5,619 bases of DNA. Origin: an uncultured Thiomonas sp. GTDB taxonomy: Bacteria > Pseudomonadota > Gammaproteobacteria > Burkholderiales > Burkholderiaceae_C. Made by a program: the position numbers and the translations under genes. Within the stretch, counting starts at the first letter, position 1; the number at the start of each line of letters is the position of its first letter. The DNA lies in contig CALBRU010000266.1 of assembly GCA_937927695.1 (NCBI GenBank), forward strand, positions 1 through 5,619. The letters run 5' to 3'. The notes under the pieces are model-generated. The model was not told the DNA's origin. It saw only the letters and a program-made list of their open reading frames with translations, and did no database searches. This document shows, one piece after another, positions 1 to 5,619 of this stretch.

Positions 1-17
1 ACTTGCGAAGTCTCCCC

Positions 18-1418
18 ATGCACGATCAATTCGAACACAAGCAGCAAGCCTGGTCCGCGCGTTTTTCCGAGCCGGTCAGCGCCCTCGTGCAACGCTACAC
101 CGCCTCGGTGGATTTCGACCAGCGGCTGGCGCTGTTCGACATCGACGGATCGCTGGCGCACGCCACCATGCTGGCCGAGCAAGGCATTCTCAGCGCACAA
201 GACTTCGCCGCCATCGAGCGCGGCATGGCGCAGATCCGTACCGAAATCAACTCTGGTGCGTTCGAGTGGAAGCTCGAACTCGAAGACGTGCACCTCAATA
301 TCGAGGCGCGCCTGACCCAGCTTGCGGGTGACGCCGGCAAGCGTCTGCACACCGGCCGCAGCCGCAACGATCAGGTGGCCACCGACATCCGCCTGTGGCT
401 GCGCGACAGTATCGACCAGAGCATCGCTCAACTCCGCGCGCTGCAGCGCGCGCTGGTGCAACTCGCCGCACAGCATGCCGACACCATCATGCCCGGCTTC
501 ACCCATCTTCAGGTGGCGCAGCCGGTGAGTTTCGGCCATCATCTGCTGGCTTATGTGGAAATGTTCGGCCGCGACACTGAGCGTCTGCGCGACTGCCGTG
601 CCCGCGTGAATCGCCTGCCCTTGGGCGCCGCCGCGCTGGCCGGCACCACCTTCCCGATCAACCGCCCGCGCGTGGCCGAACTGCTGGGCTTCGACGGCGT
701 GTGTCAGAACTCGCTCGACGCGGTGAGCGACCGCGACTTCGCCATCGAATACAACGCCGCCGCGGCGCTCATCATGGTGCATATCAGCCGCTTCAGCGAA
801 GAGCTGGTGCTGTGGATGAGCCCGGCCTTCGGCTTCATCGACCTGGCCGACCGCTTCTGCACCGGGTCGAGCATCATGCCGCAGAAAAAAAACCCGGATG
901 TGCCCGAACTCGCCCGCGGCAAAACCGGACGCGTCACCGGCCATCTGATGAGCCTGCTGATGCTGATGAAGGGCCAGCCCCTGGCCTACAACAAGGACAA
1001 CCAGGAAGACAAGGAACCGCTGTTCGACACCGCCGATACGGTGATCGACACCCTGCGCATTTTCACCGACATGGTGGGTGGCATCCGCGTCAAGGCCGAG
1101 GCGATGGAGCGCACCGCGCTGCAGGGTTACTCCACCGCCACCGACCTGGCCGACTATCTCGTGAAAAAAGGGCTGCCCTTCCGCGACGCGCACGAGGCGG
1201 TGGCAAAAGCCGTGCGATTTGCAGTGGAGCGCGGCATCGGCCTGGAAGACATCAGCCTGAGCGATCTGCACAGTTTCTCGCCCCTCATCGGCGAAGACGC
1301 GCCCGAAGCGCTCAAGCTGCAGGGCTCACTCGCCGCGCGCGATCACCTGGGCGGTACCGCACCGAACCAAGTGCGTGCGCAGGTGGCACGCTGGCAAGCC
1401 ACACTCGGCGACGCGTAA
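18..1418 (+). CDS. argH: Argininosuccinate lyase
   Basis: This cytosolic enzyme splits argininosuccinate into arginine and fumarate, the last step of arginine synthesis. The ORF encodes 466 residues, normal for the family, and belongs to the fumarase/aspartase superfamily. Visible landmarks are HTGRSRND at residues 111-118, the THLQ motif with its catalytic-region histidine at 163, and the superfamily signature GSSIMPQKKNP at 283-293, which lies on the flexible loop carrying the catalytic serine. The ATG at 18 was chosen because the AWSARFSEP block begins about ten residues later, as I recall for betaproteobacterial ArgH. An in-frame TTG at position 3 would add five residues and has no support. 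No strong ribosome binding site is visible in the 17 bases available upstream, and the promoter is outside the window. The gene ends 10 bp from the convergent dcd. Identification is very secure. Confidence 0.97.
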   Translation: MHDQFEHKQQAWSARFSEPVSALVQRYTASVDFDQRLALFDIDGSLAHATMLAEQGILSAQDFAAIERGMAQIRTEINSGAFEWKLELEDVHLNIEARLTQLAGDAGKRLHTGRSRNDQVATDIRLWLRDSIDQSIAQLRALQRALVQLAAQHADTIMPGFTHLQVAQPVSFGHHLLAYVEMFGRDTERLRDCRARVNRLPLGAAALAGTTFPINRPRVAELLGFDGVCQNSLDAVSDRDFAIEYNAAAALIMVHISRFSEELVLWMSPAFGFIDLADRFCTGSSIMPQKKNPDVPELARGKTGRVTGHLMSLLMLMKGQPLAYNKDNQEDKEPLFDTADTVIDTLRIFTDMVGGIRVKAEAMERTALQGYSTATDLADYLVKKGLPFRDAHEAVAKAVRFAVERGIGLEDISLSDLHSFSPLIGEDAPEALKLQGSLAARDHLGGTAPNQVRAQVARWQATLGDA

Positions 1419-1428
1419 AACGAAGCGA

Positions 1429-1995
1429 TCAGGCGCGCGGCAAGGTCACGCCGTGCTGACCCTGATACTTGCCGCCGCGATCCTTGTAGCTGACTTCGCA
1501 GACCTCGTCGCTCTCGAAGAACAGCACCTGCGCGCAGCCCTCGCCTGCGTAAATCTTGGCGGGCAGCGGTGTGGTGTTGGAGAACTCCAGCGTCACATAA
1601 CCTTCCCACTCGGGCTCGAACGGCGTGACGTTGACAATGATGCCGCAGCGGGCATAAGTGCTCTTGCCCAGACAGATGGTGAGCACATTGCGCGGGATGC
1701 GGAAATACTCCATCGTGCGCGCCAGCGCGAAGCTGTTGGGCGGGATGATGCACACGTCGCCACGAAAATCGACAAAGGACTTTTCATCGAAGTTTTTCGG
1801 ATCGACGATGGTGCTGTTGATGTTGGTGAAGATTTTGAATTCGTTGGCGCAACGGATGTCGTAACCGTAGCTCGACGTGCCATAGCTGATGATGCGGTGT
1901 CCGTCGACTTCGCGCACCTGCGCGGGTTCGAACGGCTCGATCATCGCCGTGTTTTGCGCCATGCGGCGGATCCATTGATCTGATTTGATACTCAT
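1429..1995 (-). CDS. dcd: dCTP deaminase
   Basis: Dcd deaminates dCTP to dUTP, which dUTPase then turns into dUMP, the precursor of dTMP. It is a homotrimer of the dUTPase-like fold. The protein is 188 residues when started at MSIKSDQWIRRM, the usual N-terminus and length for proteobacterial Dcd. The open frame runs 22 codons further upstream (to 2061), but that extension looks nothing like the family. The active-site block KSTYAR (111-116) supplies the equivalents of E. coli Ser111 and Arg115, here Ser112 and Arg116. VTLEF supplies the catalytic glutamate at 137 (E. coli Glu138). The conserved C-terminal part GEGCAQVLFFESD (151-163) and GGKYQGQ (174-180) is intact. No Shine-Dalgarno sequence is obvious before the ATG, and I found no convincing promoter in 1996-2128. 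One is expected there, because a terminator separates dcd from the histone-like gene. A bifunctional dCTP deaminase/dUTPase is less likely given the length and overall resemblance. Confidence 0.96.
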   Translation of the reverse strand: MSIKSDQWIRRMAQNTAMIEPFEPAQVREVDGHRIISYGTSSYGYDIRCANEFKIFTNINSTIVDPKNFDEKSFVDFRGDVCIIPPNSFALARTMEYFRIPRNVLTICLGKSTYARCGIIVNVTPFEPEWEGYVTLEFSNTTPLPAKIYAGEGCAQVLFFESDEVCEVSYKDRGGKYQGQHGVTLPRA

Positions 1996-2124
1996 GATGT
2001 CGGGGCAGTCTGGCTCAACCGGGCTGCTGTAATAAGGCAGATAGACGCAACCATACCGCACCCGCCGGGGCGGCGGATTGAGGCCAGGTGGGATAGCGGT
2101 CCGAGGAAGGCATGCGGCATGCAG

Positions 2125-2154
2125 AAATAAAAAAACCCGGGCGATCAGCCCGGG
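2125..2154 (-). terminator. Intrinsic terminator of the histone-like gene
   Basis: A perfect 7-bp GC-only stem (CCCGGGC at 2136-2142 paired with GCCCGGG at 2148-2154) encloses a 5-base loop. On the minus strand it is followed at once by seven T residues, then A and TTT. It starts 18 bases after the stop codon of the histone-like gene. There is no T-run on the plus-strand side, so it acts only on leftward transcription. It implies that dcd is mostly transcribed from its own promoter. Confidence 0.9.
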
Positions 2155-2172
2155 CTCAATTGCACTGAATGC

Positions 2173-2604
2173 TCAGGGCTTGCTGGTCGGAAACGGCCAG
2201 GCCGCTTGCGGATTCAGCTTGGTTTGCGCGGTCGCTGCCTTTTTGGCGGGGGCAGCTGCGGCCTTCTTCGCCGGTGCTGCTTTTTTCGCAGGCGCAGCCT
2301 TCTTCGCCGGTGCAGCCTTCTTCGCAGGTGCTGCTTTCTTAGCCGGTGCAGCCTTCTTCGCAGGTGCTGCTTTCTTAGCCGGTGCGGCCTTCTTCGCAGG
2401 TGCGGCTTTCTTCGCAGGCGCGGCTTTCTTCGCAGGCGCGGCTTTCTTCGCCGGTGCGGCTTTCTTCGCCGGTGCGGCCTTCTTCGCAGGCGCAGCCTTC
2501 TTCGCCGGTGCCGCCTTTTTCGCGGGCACAGCCTTCTTAGCCGGTGCTACTTTCTTCGCGGGCGTCGCCTTCTTCGCCGGTGCCGCTTTTTTTGCAGTTG
2601 CCAT
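2173..2604 (-). CDS. Histone H1-like Lys/Ala/Pro-repeat DNA-binding protein
   Basis: The gene encodes 143 residues of extreme composition: after Met there are 19 contiguous hexapeptides of consensus APAKKA (residues 2-115), then AA, one more APAKKA (118-123) and a unique tail ATAQTKLNPQAAWPFPTSKP. Such (P)AKKA arrays resemble the C-terminal tail of eukaryotic histone H1 and the bacterial H1-like proteins of Bordetella (BpH1) and Pseudomonas (AlgP). The WPFP-type tail resembles, as I recall, the end of betaproteobacterial histone-like proteins. The likely role is nonspecific binding and compaction of nucleoid DNA by an unstructured polycation; that is inference from the family. The start is well supported by AAGGAGAA at 2610-2617, five bases before the ATG. 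A terminator follows the stop. No globular domain, signal peptide or membrane segment is present. The long open frame on the opposite strand is a by-product of the repeat. Confidence 0.88.
   Translation of the reverse strand: MATAKKAAPAKKATPAKKVAPAKKAVPAKKAAPAKKAAPAKKAAPAKKAAPAKKAAPAKKAAPAKKAAPAKKAAPAKKAAPAKKAAPAKKAAPAKKAAPAKKAAPAKKAAPAKKAAAAPAKKAATAQTKLNPQAAWPFPTSKP
2260..2601 (-). repeat. Coding tandem array, 19 units of 18 bp
   Basis: Nineteen 18-bp units encode the hexapeptides of the histone-like protein. Most differ from each other only at synonymous third positions; a few units at the N-terminal end carry replacements (ATAKKA, TPAKKV, VPAKKA). Within the array 2306-2341 and 2342-2377 are identical 36-bp copies, and 2414-2431 and 2432-2449 are identical 18-bp copies. 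This shows recent slippage or unequal recombination. A further unit, offset by two alanine codons, lies just downstream in the gene. Confidence 0.95.
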
Positions 2605-2619
2605 GGTGATTCTCCTTGA

Positions 2620-2901
2620 TCAAGTCTTTTGAAGTTGAGCCGGTCGCCAAATCGCGTCCGAGCGCCTCACGGCCCCGCCTCCCGGCGGTTTCCAGTACGG
2701 GACATCGGCACGGCGTTCAGCCGGCACCACCTGCGATCGGCTCAGCGCTGATCCGTGCAGGGGATTCACTTCCGTCGGCATCAAAGCCATTGCGGGAAGG
2801 AATGGGGAACGGCGCGCCATGCGCTCACCTCTGGTCATCCAGAGCATGAGGCGCAGACCAGCGCGCCAGAATTGATCGAGCAGGGAGTCAAGCATCACCA
2901 T
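2620..2901 (-). CDS. Possible small protein of unknown function (93 aa)
   Basis: I do not recognise this ORF. Started at the ATG at 2901 it encodes 93 residues, beginning MVMLDSLLDQFWRAGLRLML, an amphipathic or weakly hydrophobic stretch, followed by an arginine- and proline-rich remainder. In its favour, an AGGGAG-like ribosome binding site lies 4-5 bases before the ATG. Its TGA stop (2620-2622) also sits directly before the Shine-Dalgarno sequence of the histone-like gene, a spacing typical of translationally coupled genes. Against it, about 68 percent of third codon positions are G or C, which looks lower than in the neighbouring genes, and no conserved motif is visible. The frame is open further upstream to 3006. 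It could equally be an untranslated leader. Confidence 0.25.
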   Translation of the reverse strand: MVMLDSLLDQFWRAGLRLMLWMTRGERMARRSPFLPAMALMPTEVNPLHGSALSRSQVVPAERRADVPYWKPPGGGAVRRSDAIWRPAQLQKT

Positions 2902-2910
2902 GGACTCCCT
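2882..2910 (-). repeat. 8-bp perfect inverted repeat, 13-base loop
   Basis: AGGGAGTC (2882-2889) and GACTCCCT (2903-2910) are perfect reverse complements. There is no T-run on either side, so it is not an intrinsic terminator. In leftward RNA it would sit over the start region of the possible 93-codon ORF and could hide its ribosome binding site. The downstream arm could instead pair with the GGAGTC complement of 2942-2947. Confidence 0.5.
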
Positions 2911-2925
2911 CATGCGATGCGCCAC

Positions 2926-2961
2926 AAAAAACAGAGGAGGAGACTCCACCCGCCGACTCTG
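2926..2961 (-). terminator. Weak candidate terminator downstream of nrdB
   Basis: On the minus strand CAGAG (2957-2961) can pair with CTCTG (2932-2936), followed at once by six T residues (2926-2931). Inside the 20-base loop a short GAG/CTC or GGAG/CTCC pairing is possible. The stem is short and AU-containing, so it would be inefficient. It lies about 80 bases after the nrdB stop, a reasonable place to end the nrdAB transcript. Partial read-through into the histone-like gene is plausible. Confidence 0.35.
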
Positions 2962-3038
2962 CGCGGCCGGACGTATCGGGGTGGAAGGGACTCGGTCAAC
3001 AATCACTCTGTTGTGCGTGCTCGCAGGTTATTCAGGTG

Positions 3039-4241
3039 TCATTCCCAAGACAGCGCGCCGCCGGATTGGTACTCAATAACCCGAGTCTCGAAGAAGTTTC
3101 GCTCCTTCTTCAGGTCGATCATTTCACTCATCCAGGGGAAGGGATTTTCCTCAAGGGGGAAGATGGCATCCAAGCCAATCTGCACCGCGCGGCGGTTGGC
3201 GATGAAGCGCAGATAGCTTTTGAACATGGACGCGTTCAGACCCAGCACGCCGCGAGGCATGGTGTCTTCGGCGTAACGGTATTCGAGCTCGACCGCTTGA
3301 TGGAACAGGCCGGTGAGCTCGCGCTTGAATTCGGGCGTCCAGAGGTGTGGATTCTCCAGCTTGATCTGGTTGACCAGATCGATACCGAAGTTGGTGTGCA
3401 TGGACTCGTCGCGCAGGATGTACTGGTATTGCTCGGCAGCACCGGTCATCTTGTTCTGCCGCCCCATCGACAGGATCTGGGTGAAGCCGACATAGAAGAA
3501 CAACCCTTCCATCAGGCAGGCGAACACGATGATGGAACGCAGCAGTTCCTGATCATTGCGCTCAGACCCACCAAAAGCCGAAGTGCGGAACTCGGGGTTG
3601 GTCAGGGTGTCGATGAAGGGAATAAGGAACTCGTCCTTATCGCGGATGGAGGTGATCTCGTGATAGGAGTTGAAGATCTCGCTTTCATCGAGGCCTATGG
3701 ATTCGACGATGTACTGATAGGCGTGGGTGTGGATGGCTTCTTCGAAGGCCTGGCGCAGCAGGTACTGGCGGCACTCGGGGTTGGTGATGTGGCGATAGGT
3801 GCCCAGCACGATGTTGTTGGCCGCCAGCGAATCGGCCGTGGTGAAGAAGCCGAGGTTGCGCTTGATGATGAGGCGCTCGTCATCAGTCAGGCCATTGGGA
3901 TCTTTCCACATGGCGATGTCGCGCGACATGTTCACCTCCTGCGGCATCCAGTGATTGGCACAGGAGGCAAGATATTTATCCCAGGCCCATTTGTATTTGA
4001 ACGGGACAAGCTGGTTGACATCGACGCTGCAGTTGATGATGCGCTTGTCTTCGGCGCGCACCCGCGCGGTGGATGCTGCGCGTTGGCTGTAGAGATCTGC
4101 GGCCACCGCCAATGCTGGCGCCGATGCGGATGCGGATTGAGGCGACGCCGACGCGACGCCCATGGATTGAAGTGAACGCTCCGCCAGCGCACCTTGCGCG
4201 GGGCTTGCAGAGTTCGGTTGTGGTTCGTCCCAAGTAAGCAT
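3039..4241 (-). CDS. nrdB: Ribonucleotide reductase class Ia, beta (radical) subunit
   Basis: NrdB houses the diiron-tyrosyl radical cofactor that starts nucleotide reduction in NrdA, giving dNDPs under aerobic conditions. All key residues are visible (numbered from this start): metal ligands Asp137, Glu168, His171, Glu245, Glu279 and His282 and radical Tyr175 in EEAIHTHAY. They correspond to E. coli D84, E115, H118, E204, E238, H241 and Y122. The radical Tyr marks it as class Ia, not the Chlamydia-type Ic with Phe. The C-terminal tail EYQSGGALSWE carries the Tyr expected for radical transfer and NrdA docking. Roughly residues 7-64 are Ala/Ser-rich low-complexity sequence before the conserved core. 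The start at 4241 (MLTWDE, 400 aa) is preferred because GGAAGG at 4250-4255 is 8 bases away. The ATG at 4247 (two residues more) leaves only two. The gene follows nrdA on the same strand. Confidence 0.96.
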   Translation of the reverse strand: MLTWDEPQPNSASPAQGALAERSLQSMGVASASPQSASASAPALAVAADLYSQRAASTARVRAEDKRIINCSVDVNQLVPFKYKWAWDKYLASCANHWMPQEVNMSRDIAMWKDPNGLTDDERLIIKRNLGFFTTADSLAANNIVLGTYRHITNPECRQYLLRQAFEEAIHTHAYQYIVESIGLDESEIFNSYHEITSIRDKDEFLIPFIDTLTNPEFRTSAFGGSERNDQELLRSIIVFACLMEGLFFYVGFTQILSMGRQNKMTGAAEQYQYILRDESMHTNFGIDLVNQIKLENPHLWTPEFKRELTGLFHQAVELEYRYAEDTMPRGVLGLNASMFKSYLRFIANRRAVQIGLDAIFPLEENPFPWMSEMIDLKKERNFFETRVIEYQSGGALSWE

Positions 4242-4259
4242 GTTCATGACCTTCCGTGA

Positions 4260-4288
4260 ATTATCAAGTGTTCAGCGCAAAGGCTCAA
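4260..4288 (-). promoter_or_regulatory. Possible sigma70-like promoter just before nrdB
   Basis: On the minus strand TTGAGC (4283-4288, 4/6 to the -35 consensus) is followed by a 17-base spacer and GATAAT (4260-4265, 5/6 to the -10 consensus). Spacing is ideal. The predicted transcription start, near 4253, would fall inside the nrdB Shine-Dalgarno sequence and give an almost leaderless message. That weakens the call. If active, it would let nrdB be expressed apart from nrdA. Confidence 0.25.
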
Positions 4289-4316
4289 CACCGATGCAGT
4301 GAGGATGCGTGGTTTG

Positions 4317-4381
4317 TGCGGCGCATGTTGTGCAGGCGCATCGCAAGTGGCATGCCGCTTGCTCACTTGTGATGCGCCGCA
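4317..4381 (-). repeat. Intercistronic inverted repeat with two alternative pairings
   Basis: Between nrdA and nrdB, 4335-4349 and 4364-4378 are reverse complements at 14 of 15 positions, with a 14-base loop containing the palindrome GGCATGCC (4349-4356, overlapping the arm by one base). The odd pair is G-U in plus-strand RNA and a C-A mismatch in the minus-strand message, which is the sense strand here. A second element at 4317-4326 is a perfect 10-bp complement of 4372-4381, so it competes for the same arm. No T-run follows, so it is not a standard terminator. It may stabilise or process the nrdAB message, or set the NrdA:NrdB ratio. Confidence 0.75.
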
Positions 4382-4395
4382 ACGGTATGCAGCGC

Positions 4396-5619
4396 TTACT
4401 GACAGGCTTCGCATTCCGGGTTGTCGATGGCGCAAAAGCGGATGTCACCAGACTGCACCACGGCCTGCGCCGAGGCTGAGACCGACTCGCTTGGCGACTG
4501 GGGCACCGCGTTGAGCTGACCCGCCTTGACCGTGGACTTCTCGGCATGCGTGGCGCCGATGGTGCGCAGGTAGTAGGTGGTCTTGAGGCCGCGCAGCCAA
4601 GCCAGCTTGTAGGTGTCGTCGAGCAGCTTGCCCGATGCATTGGCCATGTAGATGTTGAGCGACTGTGCCTGGTCGATCCATTTCTGGCGGCGCGCCGCAG
4701 CCTCGATGATCCACTGGGTATCGGTCTCGAACGCCGTGGCATACAGGGCTTTGAGATCGGCGGGAATGCGGTCGATGCGCTGGGTGCTGCCATCGAAATA
4801 CTTGAGGTCGGCAACCATCACCGCGTCCCACAGGCCACGCGCCTTGAGGTCGCGCACCAGATATTGATTGATGACAGTGAACTCACCCGACAGGTTGGAC
4901 TTGACGTAGAGGTTCTGGAAGGTCGGCTCGATGCAGGCGTCCACGCCGACGATGTTGGAGATGGTGGCCGTGGGGGCGATGGCCACGCAGTTGGAATTGC
5001 GCATGCCGTGCTGCGCAATCTGGGCGCGCAAGGCGTTCCAGTCGAGGGTGCTGGAGGTGTCGGCCTCGACATAGCCGCCGCGTTGCTCGGCCAGCAGCTG
5101 CAGGCTGTCCATGGGCAGAATGCCTTGATCCCAGAGCGAGCCGCCGTAACTGCTGTAGCGGCCACGCTCGCGTGCGAGTTCGCTCGACGCCCAGTAAGCC
5201 TCGTAGCAAACCGCCTCCATGGAGCGATCGGCAAACTCCACGGCTTCTTGCGATCCATAGGGAATGCGCAGCTGATACAGACAGTCCTGAAAGCCCATGA
5301 TGCCCAGACCCACCGGACGGTGTTTCATATTGGCGTTGCGCGCCTTGGCCACGGCGTAGTAGTTGATGTCGATCACGTTGTCGAGCATGCGCATCGCGGT
5401 CTGGATGGTGCGCTTGAGCTTGGCCTGGTCGATGACCTTGGCGCCGTCTGCCGCGTCTTTCAGATGTGCAACCAGGTTGACCGAACCGAGGTTGCACACC
5501 GCGATCTCGCTCTCGTTGGTGTTGAGCGTGATCTCGGTGCAGAGGTTGCTCGAGTGCACCACGCCCACATGCTGCTGCGGGCTGCGCACATTGCACGCAT
5601 CCTTGAAGGTGATCCAGGG
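4396..5619 (-). CDS. nrdA: Ribonucleotide reductase class Ia, alpha (catalytic) subunit, C-terminal part
   Basis: NrdA binds and reduces ribonucleoside diphosphates using the radical generated by NrdB. Only the last 407 residues are in the window; the frame stays open to the right edge (it begins PWITFKDACN), so the N-terminal allosteric ATP-cone region cannot be judged. Visible catalytic features are NLCTE, matching E. coli Asn437-Cys439-Glu441, and the Cys of AVCNLGSVNL, matching Cys462. The Tyr-Tyr pair of TTYYLRT (codons 4570-4575) matches the radical-transfer residues Tyr730-Tyr731. The conserved PTATISNI loop is also present. The C-terminus ends in CEACQ after a Ser/Ala-rich linker, giving the CxxC swinging arm reduced by thioredoxin or glutaredoxin. 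The stop lies 154 bp before the preferred nrdB start. An internal GTG at 5589 is not a real start. Nothing indicates a pseudogene. Confidence 0.97.
   Translation of the reverse strand, partial: PWITFKDACNVRSPQQHVGVVHSSNLCTEITLNTNESEIAVCNLGSVNLVAHLKDAADGAKVIDQAKLKRTIQTAMRMLDNVIDINYYAVAKARNANMKHRPVGLGIMGFQDCLYQLRIPYGSQEAVEFADRSMEAVCYEAYWASSELARERGRYSSYGGSLWDQGILPMDSLQLLAEQRGGYVEADTSSTLDWNALRAQIAQHGMRNSNCVAIAPTATISNIVGVDACIEPTFQNLYVKSNLSGEFTVINQYLVRDLKARGLWDAVMVADLKYFDGSTQRIDRIPADLKALYATAFETDTQWIIEAAARRQKWIDQAQSLNIYMANASGKLLDDTYKLAWLRGLKTTYYLRTIGATHAEKSTVKAGQLNAVPQSPSESVSASAQAVVQSGDIRFCAIDNPECEACQ

Larger units (their letters stand above)
2605..3038. other. 434-bp gap between nrdB and the histone-like gene
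   Basis: This stretch holds no recognisable gene family. Seen in it are the ribosome binding site of the histone-like gene (2610-2617), a low-confidence small ORF (2620-2901), an 8-bp inverted repeat (2882-2910), a weak terminator candidate (2926-2961), and four copies of GACTC plus one of GAGTC between 2885 and 2993. A possible leftward promoter, TTGACC (2994-2999) with a 16-base spacer to GATACG (2972-2977), has a good -35 but a poor -10. I saw no tRNA or known riboswitch. It presumably contains the 3' end of the nrd transcript and the promoter or leader of the histone-like gene. Confidence 0.6.

Noticed and set aside
1996..2061. 22-codon N-terminal extension of dcd
   Set aside because: Dcd proteins start at MSIKSD-like sequence with 188 residues; the extension has no similarity to the family and overlaps a likely promoter region.
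2062..2076. GC-only 6-bp hairpin (CCGCCG/CGGCGG) upstream of dcd
   Set aside because: The loop is 3 bases and no T-run follows on either strand. It may be chance in GC-rich DNA and does not resemble a known regulator site.
2260..2601. CRISPR-like regular repeat
   Set aside because: Units are contiguous 18-mers with no spacers and they encode a regular hexapeptide.
2078..2632. 184-codon plus-strand frame rich in FFAGAA repeats across the histone-like gene
   Set aside because: It is the reverse complement of the APAKKA array; the 18-bp period keeps all frames open. The minus-strand gene has a ribosome binding site, a terminator and a family-like tail.
3036..4175. 379-codon plus-strand frame opposite nrdB
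   Set aside because: It is antisense to a fully conserved NrdB with every metal ligand in place. Long antisense frames are common in GC-rich genes, and its sequence shows no family motif.
4255..4275. NrdR box upstream of nrdB (AACACTTGATAATTCAC region on the minus strand)
   Set aside because: Only one half resembles the ACAC-type NrdR consensus; the palindrome is not present and there is no second box. The real boxes would be expected upstream of nrdA, outside the window.
4883..5596. 237-codon minus-strand frame overlapping nrdA in another frame
   Set aside because: Composition is Arg/Gln/His-rich as expected for a shifted frame; nrdA in this stretch has intact conserved motifs.

Overview
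The window is GC-rich chromosomal DNA from a proteobacterium, most likely a betaproteobacterium and probably of the order Burkholderiales. The evidence is the ArgH N-terminus (the AWSARFSEP block), the 188-residue Dcd, the NrdA/NrdB type, and a lysine/alanine/proline-repeat histone H1-like protein ending in an AAWPFPTSKP-like tail. Genus cannot be fixed from the sequence alone. There is no sign of a phage, insertion sequence, CRISPR array, tRNA or rRNA.

Layout, left to right. argH (argininosuccinate lyase, last step of arginine synthesis) is the only plus-strand gene. It converges with dcd (dCTP deaminase, minus strand) across a 10-bp gap. The rest lies on the minus strand and reads right to left: nrdA (3' part only, running off the right edge), a 154-bp gap with a strong inverted repeat, nrdB, a 434-bp gap with repeated GACTC motifs and a possible 93-codon small ORF, a histone H1-like gene made almost wholly of 18-bp repeats, a clear intrinsic terminator, then dcd.

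How the genes fit together. NrdA and NrdB form an aerobic class Ia ribonucleotide reductase that makes deoxynucleoside diphosphates, and Dcd turns dCTP into dUTP on the route to dTTP. Three of the minus-strand genes therefore feed the DNA-precursor pool, and the histone-like protein probably binds the DNA product. All the catalytic residues that can be checked in NrdA, NrdB, Dcd and ArgH are present. The terminator between the histone gene and dcd suggests that dcd has its own promoter.

I did not find a clearly new biological system. The best candidates for a second look are the mutually exclusive hairpins between nrdA and nrdB, the structured gap between nrdB and the histone gene with its small ORF, and the recent 36-bp duplication in the histone repeat array.
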